Below, piece after piece: positions 39,875 to 48,158 of a stretch of 64,000 bases of DNA. The translations under genes were made by a program, and so were the position numbers. Each line of letters begins with the position of its first letter. Position 1 is the stretch's first letter. The notes below the pieces were generated by a model. The model did no database searches, had not been told where the DNA came from, and saw nothing but the letters and a program-made list of their open reading frames with translations. The DNA is from Mycobacterium sp. Z3061 (GTDB lineage Bacteria; Actinomycetota; Actinomycetes; Mycobacteriales; Mycobacteriaceae): NCBI RefSeq assembly GCF_031583025.1, contig NZ_CP134062.1:5801234-5865233 (forward strand). The letters are read 5' to 3'.

Positions 39875-41061
39875 ACCGTGACGAGCCGACCGAGGTTTCC
39901 GCCCATGATCTTCGCCTGCGACTCAACGGGCAGGTGCGACAGCGCGTTGATGTAGTACGTCGGCTCCGCCAGCCCCTCCGGGTGCGGCCAGTCCGAGCCG
40001 TACAGCACCTGGTCCACGCCGACGAGATTGATCAGATCGTCGATGCCATCCTCGAAGAACGGGCTGACGTAGATCCGGTTCTTGACGGTCTCGACGGGAT
40101 CGCTCGGGAAGGCTTCGGGAGCCTTGCGGAAGACCTCGGCCAGGCCGTCCAGCAGTGGGGTCATCCACTTCGACCCGGCCTCGACGATCGCGACCTTGAG
40201 CTTGGGGTGGCGGTAGAGCGCGCCGTGAATCACCCACGAGCCCACCGCGTCCTGGATGGGCCGCCACTCGTTGAGGATGCCCATCGCGTTGGTCTGGAAC
40301 GGCAGCATCTCCTGGTCGGCGCCGTCCCACTCCGAGGTGTAACGGGAGTAGCCGCTGTCGCTGGAATGCATGCCGACCAGCAGGTCGTGTTCGACGACCC
40401 GCTCCCAGAACGGGTCGAACTCGGGCAGCGCGAACGACCGCGGGCCGCGGAAGCCGGGGACCGGAGCCGGGCGGATCAGGATGCAGCGCGCACCACGCTT
40501 GACCACCCACTCCAGCTCCTCGATCGCCTTCTCCACAATGGGCAGGGTGATGACCGGGGTGGTGAAGATGCGGTTCTGGTAGTTGAAGCCCCAAACCTCG
40601 TCGAGCCACTGGTTCAGCGCGTGGATCAGCACATGGATGGCGACCGGGTCGTCGCGCAGCCGCTCCTCGATCAGACTGGCCAGCGTCGGGAACATCAGGG
40701 TGCGATCCAGGCCCAGCTCGTCCATCTTCTCCAGGCGCGGACCGGGCTCGAAGAACGCCGGGATCGCGCGCATCGGTTCGCCGAACAGCTCGCGTTTGGT
40801 CTTGCCGTCCGGGTTTCCGTATTTGAAGTACTCCTCCCAGGCGCCCGGCCGGGCGACGACCTCGAATGTCGGGTTGGGAATGTAGTTACTGATCACCCCG
40901 CGCAGCGCGATCTTGGTGCGCCCGTTGATCTGCACGTACTGGACGTAGTCCTTGTACTCCTTGGGCAGGAATTTGGTCAGCGCTTCCGGCGGCTCGTAGA
41001 GGTGATTGTCCGCGTCAAAGAGCGGGAACGGGACGTCTTCCCGGTGCGACAGCTGCCCCAT
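39871..41061 (-). CDS. Amidohydrolase-2 (ACMSD-like) metal hydrolase/decarboxylase
   Basis: 396 residues from ATG 41061. TIM-barrel amidohydrolase: N-terminal metal motif FDADNHLYEP (DxDxH type), a central LIRPAPVPG and HPKLKVAIVEAGSKW, and the C-terminal metal aspartate in LYGSDWPHPEG. Family members are hydrolases or decarboxylases of cyclic acids. Upstream at 41084 is a 15-bp palindrome near the expected promoter. Coupled to the acyl-CoA synthetase, so probably one catabolic operon. Confidence 0.85.
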   Translation of the reverse strand: MGQLSHREDVPFPLFDADNHLYEPPEALTKFLPKEYKDYVQYVQINGRTKIALRGVISNYIPNPTFEVVARPGAWEEYFKYGNPDGKTKRELFGEPMRAIPAFFEPGPRLEKMDELGLDRTLMFPTLASLIEERLRDDPVAIHVLIHALNQWLDEVWGFNYQNRIFTTPVITLPIVEKAIEELEWVVKRGARCILIRPAPVPGFRGPRSFALPEFDPFWERVVEHDLLVGMHSSDSGYSRYTSEWDGADQEMLPFQTNAMGILNEWRPIQDAVGSWVIHGALYRHPKLKVAIVEAGSKWMTPLLDGLAEVFRKAPEAFPSDPVETVKNRIYVSPFFEDGIDDLINLVGVDQVLYGSDWPHPEGLAEPTYYINALSHLPVESQAKIMGGNLGRLVTV

Positions 41062-41083
41062 GAAATCCTCCTTCGCGTTTTGT

Positions 41084-41098
41084 GAGAATACTATTCTC
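41084..41098. promoter_or_regulatory. Perfect palindrome GAGAAT-ACT-ATTCTC upstream of the amidohydrolase operon
   Basis: GAGAATACTATTCTC is a perfect 6-3-6 inverted repeat ending 23 bases before the ATG. It is likely an operator overlapping the promoter. Related sites occur at 41657 and 63415. Confidence 0.6.
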
Positions 41099-41173
41099 TC
41101 CGCTGGGCGTGCGCAACGAGGGGTGGCGCGACAGGGGGCACGGGCGGGCAACGCCCAGCACGCGGGGGAACGC

Positions 41174-41602
41174 TCAGCACGTGGCTTTGATCTTGAAATC
41201 CACCGTCGCCGCCTCGTTCGGCTTCGCGGTGGTGGCGCCGTTGGCGGTACCGCTGATGACGAAGTTGCTTCCGTCGAAACGGGTGGCGGCCGCGCCACCG
41301 CCGCCGGGCGCGGCCGTGGTGGTGCCGGTGAACCCGCCCAGATTGTGAAAGCGCACGGAGATGGTGGTCGCCGGGTGTTGACGCTGGTCCAGGATGGCCG
41401 TGGCTCCGGACTCGTCGTTGCCCAGAGCGATTGTCCGGTACCACTCCTGCTGGTAGCACCTGACTAGATCGGGCCGCACTTCGGTGCCATTGATATTCAC
41501 GGTCGCTGTGCTGGCGAGCTGGCCCTGGGACGGCGCGCTGCAGGCGGCGAGTGCGGCCACCACGGACACCGCCGCAATGACTGCCGCGATTCGGTTCTGC
41601 AC
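41174..41602 (-). CDS. LpqH (19-kDa antigen)-like lipoprotein
   Basis: 142 residues from GTG 41602 (VQNRIAAVIAAVSVVAALAAC). Signal peptide with lipobox LAAC, lipidated Cys21, then a Ser/Gln linker. The mature domain matches the mycobacterial 19-kDa family: TVNINGTEVRPDLVRCYQQEWYRTIALG, NLGGFTG and FVISGTANG, with a terminal cysteine. Surface-exposed; function of the family is unclear, apart from TLR2 recognition of LpqH. Confidence 0.85.
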   Translation of the reverse strand: MQNRIAAVIAAVSVVAALAACSAPSQGQLASTATVNINGTEVRPDLVRCYQQEWYRTIALGNDESGATAILDQRQHPATTISVRFHNLGGFTGTTTAAPGGGGAAATRFDGSNFVISGTANGATTAKPNEAATVDFKIKATC

Positions 41603-41656
41603 CTGGCACCCCCTGAAACAACTTCTGTCAACTTCGGGACCTGCACCGATGATGCT

Positions 41657-41675
41657 ATTCTCCGTGAACGAGAAT
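41657..41675. promoter_or_regulatory. Inverted repeat ATTCTC-N7-GAGAAT between the lpqH-like and crotonase genes
   Basis: ATTCTCCGTGAACGAGAAT uses the same half-sites as the palindrome at 41084 but in everted order with a 7-base spacer. It lies in the 113-base divergent gap, 41 bases before the crotonase ATG, so it could act on both genes. Confidence 0.45.
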
Positions 41676-41715
41676 GCCAATATCGCCGTTCTCGCGCCCC
41701 AAGGAGTGATCACCC

Positions 41716-42480
41716 ATGGTCGAGCTGGAATTCGATGAGCTCGGAACCGGGGTAGCCGTACTCACCATCGATCGGCCGCACGCGCGCAACGCCATCGCGC
41801 TGGAAACCATGGGGCAACTCGAGCGGGCCCTGCACAAGGCCACCGGCGCCCGGGCTCTGGTCATCAAGGGCGCCGGCGACCGGGCGTTCGTATCCGGCGG
41901 TGACCTGAAGGAACTGAGCGCCCTGCGCACCGAAGAGGACGCCGCGGCGATGGCGAAGCGAATGCGGGCCGTGTGCGATCAGATCGCGTCGTTCCCCGCT
42001 CCGGTGATCGCCGCGCTCAACGGTCACGCCTTCGGCGGTGGCGCCGAAGTCGCCGTGGCGGCGGACATCCGGGTTGCCGCCGACGACATCAGGATCGCGT
42101 TCAATCAGGTGCAGTTGGAGATCATGCCCGCGTGGGGCGGGGCCGAGCGCCTGGCCGCGCTGGTCGGCAAGAGCCGGGCACTGTTGTTGGCGGGCAGCGG
42201 AACTGCGCTCGAGGCCGCCGATGCCGAACGGATCGGCCTGGTGGACGTCGTGCTGCCGCGGGCATCCTTCGACACTCCCGACAAGGGATGGCGCGCGGTC
42301 GCCACATCGTTGGCCCGCCGTCCTGCCGCCGAGATAAAGCGGGTAATCAGCGGAGTTTCCGCTGATGAGGCGATAGCATCGTTTGCACGGCTGTGGGTGG
42401 CAGACGCGCACTGGCAAGCCGCAGAGCGGGTCATGAACCGCACAGCCAATCCGCGCCCAGCAGCCGGAGGAGCGATATGA
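41716..42480 (+). CDS. Crotonase-fold (enoyl-CoA hydratase/isomerase family) protein with atypical active site
   Basis: 254 residues. Oxyanion-hole loops are intact (GDRAFVSGGDLKEL and ALNGHAFGGGAEVAVA). Aligned by eye with rat mitochondrial hydratase, both catalytic glutamates are replaced: Glu144 by Gln in FNQVQLEIMPAWGG, and Glu164 by Leu in VGKSRALLLAGSG. It may therefore be a different crotonase reaction. Its last codon and stop overlap the start of the next gene (ATGA). Confidence 0.82.
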   Translation: MVELEFDELGTGVAVLTIDRPHARNAIALETMGQLERALHKATGARALVIKGAGDRAFVSGGDLKELSALRTEEDAAAMAKRMRAVCDQIASFPAPVIAALNGHAFGGGAEVAVAADIRVAADDIRIAFNQVQLEIMPAWGGAERLAALVGKSRALLLAGSGTALEAADAERIGLVDVVLPRASFDTPDKGWRAVATSLARRPAAEIKRVISGVSADEAIASFARLWVADAHWQAAERVMNRTANPRPAAGGAI

Positions 42481-42914
42481 CAGCCACCGCAACAAAATTC
42501 GCGGGCGCCGGATTCAAGATGGCCGCAACGACGTTGCTTGCCGGTCTGCTCGTCAGCCCCGCCCCGGCCTACGCCGACGACGACCCGCCCATGCATCAGG
42601 TGGTCTACACCATCTCGGCCAAGAACCCGATCTACGCCGATATCTACTACCAGGATCAAGACCCGAGCAAGTTCTCCGACTACAGCCATAATCCCTACAC
42701 GTTCACACCTAACATCCAGGCCGACATCGCCCCCGGCAGGCCGTGGACCCAGCAGGTGATGCTCATCAACCCCGACGCCTGGGCGATGGTCAGCGTCAGC
42801 ACCGGGCGGCAACCCGGTGCGCCCGGGTTTCACTGCACAGTGTCGGTGGACGGCAACGTCGTGGTGTCCAAGGACGGGGACAAGGGCGTGCTTTGTTCGC
42901 TACGGACCTGGTGA
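42477..42914 (+). CDS. Small secreted protein, MmpS-like domain
   Basis: 145 residues starting inside the crotonase stop (ATGA). Signal peptide: about residues 13-35, with cleavage near AYADD. The mature part is strand-rich (VVYTISAKNPIYADIYYQDQ, PWTQQVMLINPDAWAMVSVSTG, FHCTVSVDGNVVVSKDGDKGVLC) and resembles the periplasmic domain of MmpS proteins, with a likely disulfide. No MmpL gene is nearby. Its 3' end overlaps the convergent TetR gene by 85 bases. Confidence 0.65.
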   Translation: MTATATKFAGAGFKMAATTLLAGLLVSPAPAYADDDPPMHQVVYTISAKNPIYADIYYQDQDPSKFSDYSHNPYTFTPNIQADIAPGRPWTQQVMLINPDAWAMVSVSTGRQPGAPGFHCTVSVDGNVVVSKDGDKGVLCSLRTW

Positions 42915-43525
42915 GCCGCTGCACCGCCGAACATGTCCGCCCTCGGTTCGCCTTCCAGACGGCGCAGGTGCCGCTCGACGAACTCCGTCGTCTCGGCGTG
43001 ACCATCCGACATTCCCACCGCCTGCTCGAGAACCAGGAACCGCGACAGACTGGTCATGAACACGGTCCAAACCATCGGCGGCACATCGTCGGTGTCGACC
43101 GCGTAACGCTGCAACGCAGCCGACACCGCGCGGCGCTGCTCCTCGCGGAAACGTTCGGCGTAGTAGGCGATTTCGGCCCGCATTTCCTTGCGGTGATTCG
43201 CCAGCGCCATGAACTCCATCGAAATCCGGGCGAAACCTGGATCGGAACCGAACTTCCACAGCGCCCACAGGGGCTGCGGCGACTGCAACAACCGGCTCTG
43301 CGCCTGCAGTCCCTCCTCGGCCCGGCGCCGAAAAACGGCCAGGAAAAGCTCCTCCATCGTGCGGAAGTAGTAATGCACCAGCTGCGGCTTGAGTCCCGCC
43401 TCGCCGGCCAGCCGCCGCGAAGTCACTGCGGCGTAGCCCTCTTCAAGCATCAGCTTTTCGGCCGCGTCGAGCAGCAGCCCGCGATTCTTCGCGTCCGGCG
43501 CCCCGATCCTGCGGGCCGATGTCAT
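42830..43525 (-). CDS. TetR-family regulator
   Basis: 231 residues from ATG 43525 (MTSARRIGAPDAKNRGLLLDAA). HTH: AEKLMLEEGYAAVTSRRLAGEAGLKPQLVHYYFRTMEELFLAVFRR. The ligand domain includes FMALANHRKEMRAEIAYYAERFREEQRR. It diverges from the P450 gene across a 209-base gap with two TGCTNAGCA palindromes, so it probably controls the P450 and itself. The last ~28 codons overlap the convergent secreted-protein gene. Confidence 0.88.
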   Translation of the reverse strand: MTSARRIGAPDAKNRGLLLDAAEKLMLEEGYAAVTSRRLAGEAGLKPQLVHYYFRTMEELFLAVFRRRAEEGLQAQSRLLQSPQPLWALWKFGSDPGFARISMEFMALANHRKEMRAEIAYYAERFREEQRRAVSAALQRYAVDTDDVPPMVWTVFMTSLSRFLVLEQAVGMSDGHAETTEFVERHLRRLEGEPRADMFGGAAAHQVRSEQSTPLSPSLDTTTLPSTDTVQ

Positions 43526-43628
43526 CGCTGTACTCCGTACTCTGCGCACTCACCTGGCGGTCACGCCGATCGTAGTCACCGGACCCGGCCGGTCCGGCCG
43601 CGCAACCTTGACCCTGACATTACCGTCA

Positions 43629-43648
43629 TGCTAAGCAAGTGCTCAGCA
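43629..43648. promoter_or_regulatory. Tandem TGCTNAGCA palindromes, probable TetR operator
   Basis: TGCTAAGCA and TGCTCAGCA, each a 9-bp palindrome, separated by AG. Located about 100 bases from each of the divergent TetR and P450 starts. Confidence 0.55.
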
Positions 43649-43734
43649 AAGCATCTCATTCGGGCGGCGCCAGCTCTCGTCGCTGACTCAGCATCGGCGC
43701 CACGCAGGCCCGGCTCCAGGAGGCACGCAAAAAC

Positions 43735-45006
43735 ATGACCGCGTACGACACCATCGACTTTTTCACCGATCCGTCACTGGTTCCCGATCCGTATCCGTAC
43801 TTCGACTATCTGCGTAGCCGCAGCCCGGTGCTGAAGCTTCCCCATCACGGGGTCGTTGCCGTGACAGGTCACGCAGAGGCGACCGCCGTCTACAAAGACA
43901 CCGAGTCCTTCTCGAATTGTGTTGCGCTGGGCGGGCCCTTCCCCCCGCTGCCGTTCACACCCGAGGGCGACGACATCAACGCCCAGATCGACGCGCACCG
44001 CACCAGCTTCCCGATGTACGAGCACATGGTCACCATGGACCCGCCCGACCACAGCCGCGCGCGGTCGATCCTGAGCCGGCTGCTGACTCCGAGCCGACTC
44101 AAGCAGAACGAGGAGTTCATGTGGCGCCTCGCCGACCGTCAGCTCGACGAGTTCCTGGTCAACGGCCGCTGCGAGTTCATCGGAGAGTATTCAAAGCCAT
44201 TCGCCACGTTGGTCATTGCCGATCTGCTCGGCGTTCCCGAGGAGGACCACAAGGAGTTCCGGGTCGTTCTCGGTGCTGACCGCCCGGGCCGGGTGGGGGC
44301 TCTTGACCACGAGTCGGTAGGCGTCAACCCGTTGGAATTTCTCGACGACAAATTCTCCTCCTACATCGAGGACCGGCGCGCCCGCCCGCGCGACGACGTG
44401 CTGACCGCGCTGGCCACCGCCAAGTACCCGGACGGGTCGACGCCCGAGGTCATCGACGTAGTACGTTCGGCCACTTTCCTTTTCGCCGCCGGGCAGGAGA
44501 CCACGGCTAAGCTGCTCAGCGCCGCGTTGCAGGTGATCGGCGACCGGCCGGACATCCAGCGGCAACTGCGCGACGACCGCAGCCTGATACCCGGGTTCAT
44601 CGAAGAATCGTTGCGGATGGAGAGTCCGGTCAAGAGTGACTCGCGGCTGGCCCGCCGGGCCACTCAGGTGGGCGGGGTGGACATTCCCGCGGGCACCGTG
44701 GTGATGGTGCTACCGGGAGCGGCCAACCGCGACCCGCGCCGGTTCGACAATCCGCACGAATTCCAGATCGACCGCAAGAACGTCCGGGAGCACATGGCTT
44801 TCGCGCGTGGTGTGCACTCCTGCCCGGGTGGTCCGCTGGCCCGGGTGGAGGGCCGGGTATCCATCGAGCGCATTCTGGACCGCATGGCCGACATCGGGAT
44901 CGATGAGACCGAGCACGGCCCCGCCGACGCCCGCCGGTACACCTATGAGCCGACGTACATCCTGCGTGGGCTCAACCAACTGCACCTCACGTTCACCCCG
45001 CAATAA
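43735..45006 (+). CDS. Cytochrome P450
   Basis: 423 residues, soluble bacterial type. I-helix oxygen-binding motif FAAGQETTAK, K-helix EESLRMES (ExxR), and heme-ligand loop FARGVHSCPGGPLAR with Cys363. Needs ferredoxin and reductase encoded elsewhere. The DxxxH-type MDPPDHSRARSIL segment is standard. Subfamily not assigned; genes nearby for acyl-CoA metabolism suggest a lipid or terpenoid substrate. Confidence 0.93.
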   Translation: MTAYDTIDFFTDPSLVPDPYPYFDYLRSRSPVLKLPHHGVVAVTGHAEATAVYKDTESFSNCVALGGPFPPLPFTPEGDDINAQIDAHRTSFPMYEHMVTMDPPDHSRARSILSRLLTPSRLKQNEEFMWRLADRQLDEFLVNGRCEFIGEYSKPFATLVIADLLGVPEEDHKEFRVVLGADRPGRVGALDHESVGVNPLEFLDDKFSSYIEDRRARPRDDVLTALATAKYPDGSTPEVIDVVRSATFLFAAGQETTAKLLSAALQVIGDRPDIQRQLRDDRSLIPGFIEESLRMESPVKSDSRLARRATQVGGVDIPAGTVVMVLPGAANRDPRRFDNPHEFQIDRKNVREHMAFARGVHSCPGGPLARVEGRVSIERILDRMADIGIDETEHGPADARRYTYEPTYILRGLNQLHLTFTPQ

Positions 45007-45010
45007 ACCC

Positions 45011-45292
45011 TCAGTTCAACGCCAATCCCACGAAGTAGCTGCCGAACAATCCCGCGGCGATCAGCAGCACCCAGGCGTCGGTCAGCCGGCAGAGCAGGGC
45101 CGGGGCCTGCCTGACCTCCATGAACTCGCGAAAGATGATGCGCACCTTGACCAGTGCGATCACGATGACGCAACAGGTGACCACCACGTTGGATCGCGGG
45201 GATCCGTTGGCCGAATGGTCGATCCACAGATAGCTCACCGTCAGAGCGGCCAGCACCAACCAGACAACCAGCAGTCTCCTATTGAATTTCAC
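45011..45292 (-). CDS. Cytochrome c oxidase subunit IV-like membrane protein
   Basis: 93 residues, three TM helices (about 6-25, 34-53, 71-91). The pattern VVWLVLAALTVSYLW, then CCVIVIALVKVRIIFREFMEVRQAP, fits the prokaryotic COX4/NorF-like family, with its R-x-FMEVR-type motif. Last gene of a four-gene minus-strand unit. Start GTG 45292, 3 bases after the subunit III stop. Confidence 0.75.
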   Translation of the reverse strand: MKFNRRLLVVWLVLAALTVSYLWIDHSANGSPRSNVVVTCCVIVIALVKVRIIFREFMEVRQAPALLCRLTDAWVLLIAAGLFGSYFVGLALN

Positions 45293-45295
45293 CGC

Positions 45296-45883
45296 TCACC
45301 TCACCACGTACAACATTGCGAAGATGAGCACCCACAGGAAATCGACTGTGTGCCAGTACGTCGCGGCCGTCTCGATCAGCACCTGGGATACATCGGTGCC
45401 GCGCCTGGCACCCCGCAGCCGGTACCCGATGACGCCGAGGGCGACGAAACCGATCAGCAGGTGGACGAAGTGGATTCCGGTGAGGAAGAAGTAATACGTG
45501 AAAAAGTCGTTGCTGTCCAGACCGTTTCCCATCCGCACCAGGCGGGCCCATTCCACGATCTTGAAGACCAGGAAGACCGCGGCGAATGCGGCTGTGAGGA
45601 CGGCGTCGCGCAGTGCCGCCCGGTGGGCGCCGGCCCGCGCAGACTGAACGCACCGCGCCACCGACCACGAACTCAGCAGCAGGACAAGGGTGTTGAGTAC
45701 CCCGACGCGCAGATCCAGGTGCGCCTGAGACTGCAGGAACAATTCGGGGCTTCTGGCGCGATAGAAGAGGTAGAAGCCGAAATAAGCGGTGAATACCAAT
45801 GTCTCGAACAGAACGAAAGCCCACATGTCCGGCTGCCCCGGCACGGCGGTCGTGCCCTTGCCTTTCCCGGTGAAGTCGGTCAC
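45296..45883 (-). CDS. Cytochrome c oxidase subunit III/NorE-like protein
   Basis: 195 residues, five TM helices. COX III features: WAFVLFETLVFTAYF with the conserved Glu, GIHFVHLLIGF, and the C-terminal YWHTVDFLWVLIFAMLYVV. Proteins of this length next to a subunit-IV-like protein are usually called NorE. No subunit I or II gene is in the window. GTG 45883 overlaps the previous stop. Confidence 0.82.
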   Translation of the reverse strand: MTDFTGKGKGTTAVPGQPDMWAFVLFETLVFTAYFGFYLFYRARSPELFLQSQAHLDLRVGVLNTLVLLLSSWSVARCVQSARAGAHRAALRDAVLTAAFAAVFLVFKIVEWARLVRMGNGLDSNDFFTYYFFLTGIHFVHLLIGFVALGVIGYRLRGARRGTDVSQVLIETAATYWHTVDFLWVLIFAMLYVVR

Positions 45884-46635
45884 GACGCCGCAACTCTCCT
45901 CGTGGGCAGGTCCGGCAGCGGGCCCGTGCCAAAGTCTTCACGCCGGATCAGCTGAAAAAGCATGACGATGAAAGTCACTTGGTAGATACCGAATACGACC
46001 ATGTCCAGCCACCAGGCGATCTGCCCGTTCCAGGCCAGGACGCCGCGTCCGAAGATCCAGCAGGGCGCTACGACCACCTCGGTGAGCGCATTGCACAGAT
46101 TGAGGTAGCCGAACCATTTAGGGAACACCCGGTTCTTGTCGATCAGGACGGCGACCATCCAGATCAGCGAGCCGATCAGGAACACCCCCATGGTTCCGTC
46201 GAAGGACAGGAAGGCGAAGTCGTAGAGCCAGCCGAGCACCCTGGGGTCTCGACCAGGGCGCAACGTTGCGACGATGAGCGCGATGCAGAGCACCAGCATG
46301 CCGGGAACCGCGGCGAGCGAGTAGATGATCAGGTAGGAGTATCCGAAGATGCGGCTGACCGACATACGTCGCATCGAGTACGCGATCAGAGCGTTGTTGA
46401 TTGCGGTCATTCCGGTGATCACGAAAATGATGCCGAACCCGATTGGTATCCCCAGGCGGCGTTCTTCGAACCAGTGGACCTGGGTCGCGAGGTCCCAGGT
46501 GGGCTGCGGCGGCGGCTGCACCTGAGCCACGATGAAGAACACCGGGAAGAAGACGTTGTAGAACACCAGCTGGGTCCACCAGGCCAGCCACAGCTCGCGC
46601 TTCGGGTTCTGCCGCAGGTTCGTTACGACGCCCAC
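45880..46635 (-). CDS. Polytopic membrane protein of unknown function (paralogue 1)
   Basis: 251 residues from GTG 46635, overlapping the upstream gene by 13 bases. About seven TM helices. The sequence LYDFAFLSFDGTMGVFLIGSL, FPKWFGYLNLCNALTE and LAWNGQIAWWLDMVVFG parallels the next gene. Not recognised. Cotranscription with COX III/IV-like genes suggests a role in a membrane redox or respiratory-like complex, as inference. Confidence 0.7.
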   Translation of the reverse strand: MGVVTNLRQNPKRELWLAWWTQLVFYNVFFPVFFIVAQVQPPPQPTWDLATQVHWFEERRLGIPIGFGIIFVITGMTAINNALIAYSMRRMSVSRIFGYSYLIIYSLAAVPGMLVLCIALIVATLRPGRDPRVLGWLYDFAFLSFDGTMGVFLIGSLIWMVAVLIDKNRVFPKWFGYLNLCNALTEVVVAPCWIFGRGVLAWNGQIAWWLDMVVFGIYQVTFIVMLFQLIRREDFGTGPLPDLPTRRVAAS

Positions 46636-47411
46636 GTGCTGCCCGGTTCTGTTGTGCCCGAGGTTGTCTCGGCGCGCTCCCGATACACCGCCCGGCCCAG
46701 GACGACGCCCATCACGACGATCCAGACACCGATTGCGAGGTTCTTCACCCAGAACGACAACACACCGTCCCACGCCAGCGGGCCGGACAACGACACCCCG
46801 GCGAAGGCCGCCGGCACCAGGGCTGCGGCGACGAGCAGGTTGAAGCGGGCGACCCAGCGGCCGAAGACCGGCTGCGGCTGATCGTCGAAATAGATTGCCA
46901 GCGCCAGGATCACACTCTGCCCGATCAGGAAGGGAACCAGGATGGTGAAGGTGATCCACGCGAAATCATTGAGCAATTGCGTCAGCTCGGGACTTCGCTC
47001 CGGACGAAAAGCGGCCAGCAGCCAGCAGACGTCGGCGACCAGGAACAGCGTCGGACCGCCGGCCGCGCAACCCAGCATTGCGTAAGAGAAGATCGGCGTG
47101 CGATGCGCCATTCGCCGGATCTGCATCACGATCAGCGCCAGGATTGGGACCAGACACACCCCGAACCAGTTGAAAACGATCATGCTGTAACGGATTTCGG
47201 GCAGATGTGCCGGATCGCGGTAGAACGCGGCAACCTGCTCCGCCGACATGGTGGGCGACATCGGCGGATTGAAGCCGGGAAACAACAGGAAGGCAGCGAT
47301 CCAGATGGTCACCGTGACGGGCAGCGTCCACAACAGAATCAACTCACCATCCGTGCGCCGCAACCCAACTCGCGGCGGTCCTGAATTCTGAGTCGTGCCG
47401 ATGTCGGTCAT
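46623..47411 (-). CDS. Polytopic membrane protein of unknown function (paralogue 2)
   Basis: 262 residues from ATG 47411 after GGAAGGA. About seven TM helices. Shares LNDFAWITFTILVPFLIGQS, FGRWVARFNLLVAA and LAWDGVLSFWVKNLAIGVW with its downstream neighbour, so the two arose by duplication. First gene of the unit, with the TAGCCGATCGGCTA operators 59 bases upstream. Confidence 0.7.
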   Translation of the reverse strand: MTDIGTTQNSGPPRVGLRRTDGELILLWTLPVTVTIWIAAFLLFPGFNPPMSPTMSAEQVAAFYRDPAHLPEIRYSMIVFNWFGVCLVPILALIVMQIRRMAHRTPIFSYAMLGCAAGGPTLFLVADVCWLLAAFRPERSPELTQLLNDFAWITFTILVPFLIGQSVILALAIYFDDQPQPVFGRWVARFNLLVAAALVPAAFAGVSLSGPLAWDGVLSFWVKNLAIGVWIVVMGVVLGRAVYRERAETTSGTTEPGSTWAS

Positions 47412-47469
47412 CAGTGAATCCTTCCAGCGCACGTCATCGTGCGGCTAAGGTCGGCCCAGACACCGAAGC

Positions 47470-47509
47470 TAGCCGATCGGCTACTCCGTGGTCAATAGCC
47501 GATCGGCTA
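47470..47509. promoter_or_regulatory. Two identical 14-bp perfect palindromes, probable TetR operators
   Basis: TAGCCGATCGGCTA at 47470-47483 and again at 47496-47509, centres 26 bp apart. They fill the space between the divergent TetR gene and the membrane-protein operon. The second ends 11 bases before the chosen TetR start. Confidence 0.75.
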
Positions 47510-47520
47510 CGCTGCCAGGT

Positions 47521-48099
47521 GTGGTCGAAGCGACGCCCCGGAGCCAATTCCGGTTCATCACGCACAGCGCCGCGCAGACGCGCGTGCTGGATGCCGCGCT
47601 GAAACTGATCGGTGAGCACGGCGTCGGCGGCACCTCGCTGCAGATGATCGCCGACGCCATCGGGGTGACGAAAGCCGCTGTCTACCATCAGTTTCACACC
47701 AAGGAACAGATCGTCATCGCGCTCACCGAGCGCGAATTAGGCGGGCTCGAGGAAGCTTTGGAGGCAGCGGAAGCCCACGACCACCGGATCGAGGCCCGCG
47801 ACGTTCTTCTCACCCGCGTCATCGATGTGGCCGTGCAGCGGCGTGGCGCCGCAAGCACCCTGCAGTTCGACCCGGTCGTGGTGCGACTGCTCGCCCAACA
47901 CGAACCTTTCCAGCACTTCATTCAGCGGCTCTTCGGGGTGCTCGTCGACGACATGGCCGAGGACGCCCGGGTTTCGGCCGCGATGCTCTCCGGCGCCATC
48001 GCTGTGGGAGTCATGCACCCTCTGGTGGCCGGCATCGACGATGAGACATTGCGCGCCCAGTTGCTGCGGATCACTCGTCGGCTCTTCGACGCGGATTGA
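47521..48099 (+). CDS. TetR-family regulator of the COX-like membrane operon
   Basis: 192 residues from GTG 47521; GTG 47488 would place the second palindrome inside the gene, so I prefer the shorter form. HTH: ALKLIGEHGVGGTSLQMIADAIGVTKAAVYHQFHTKEQIVIAL. The C-terminal ligand domain lacks recognisable motifs. Divergent arrangement with shared palindromes indicates autoregulation and control of the 47411-45011 operon. Confidence 0.88.
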   Translation: MVEATPRSQFRFITHSAAQTRVLDAALKLIGEHGVGGTSLQMIADAIGVTKAAVYHQFHTKEQIVIALTERELGGLEEALEAAEAHDHRIEARDVLLTRVIDVAVQRRGAASTLQFDPVVVRLLAQHEPFQHFIQRLFGVLVDDMAEDARVSAAMLSGAIAVGVMHPLVAGIDDETLRAQLLRITRRLFDAD

Positions 48100-48158
48100 T
48101 CAGAACCGATTCTCGCCGTTCCATTTTCACAGGCGGGCCACTCGGATACCGTTCTGGT

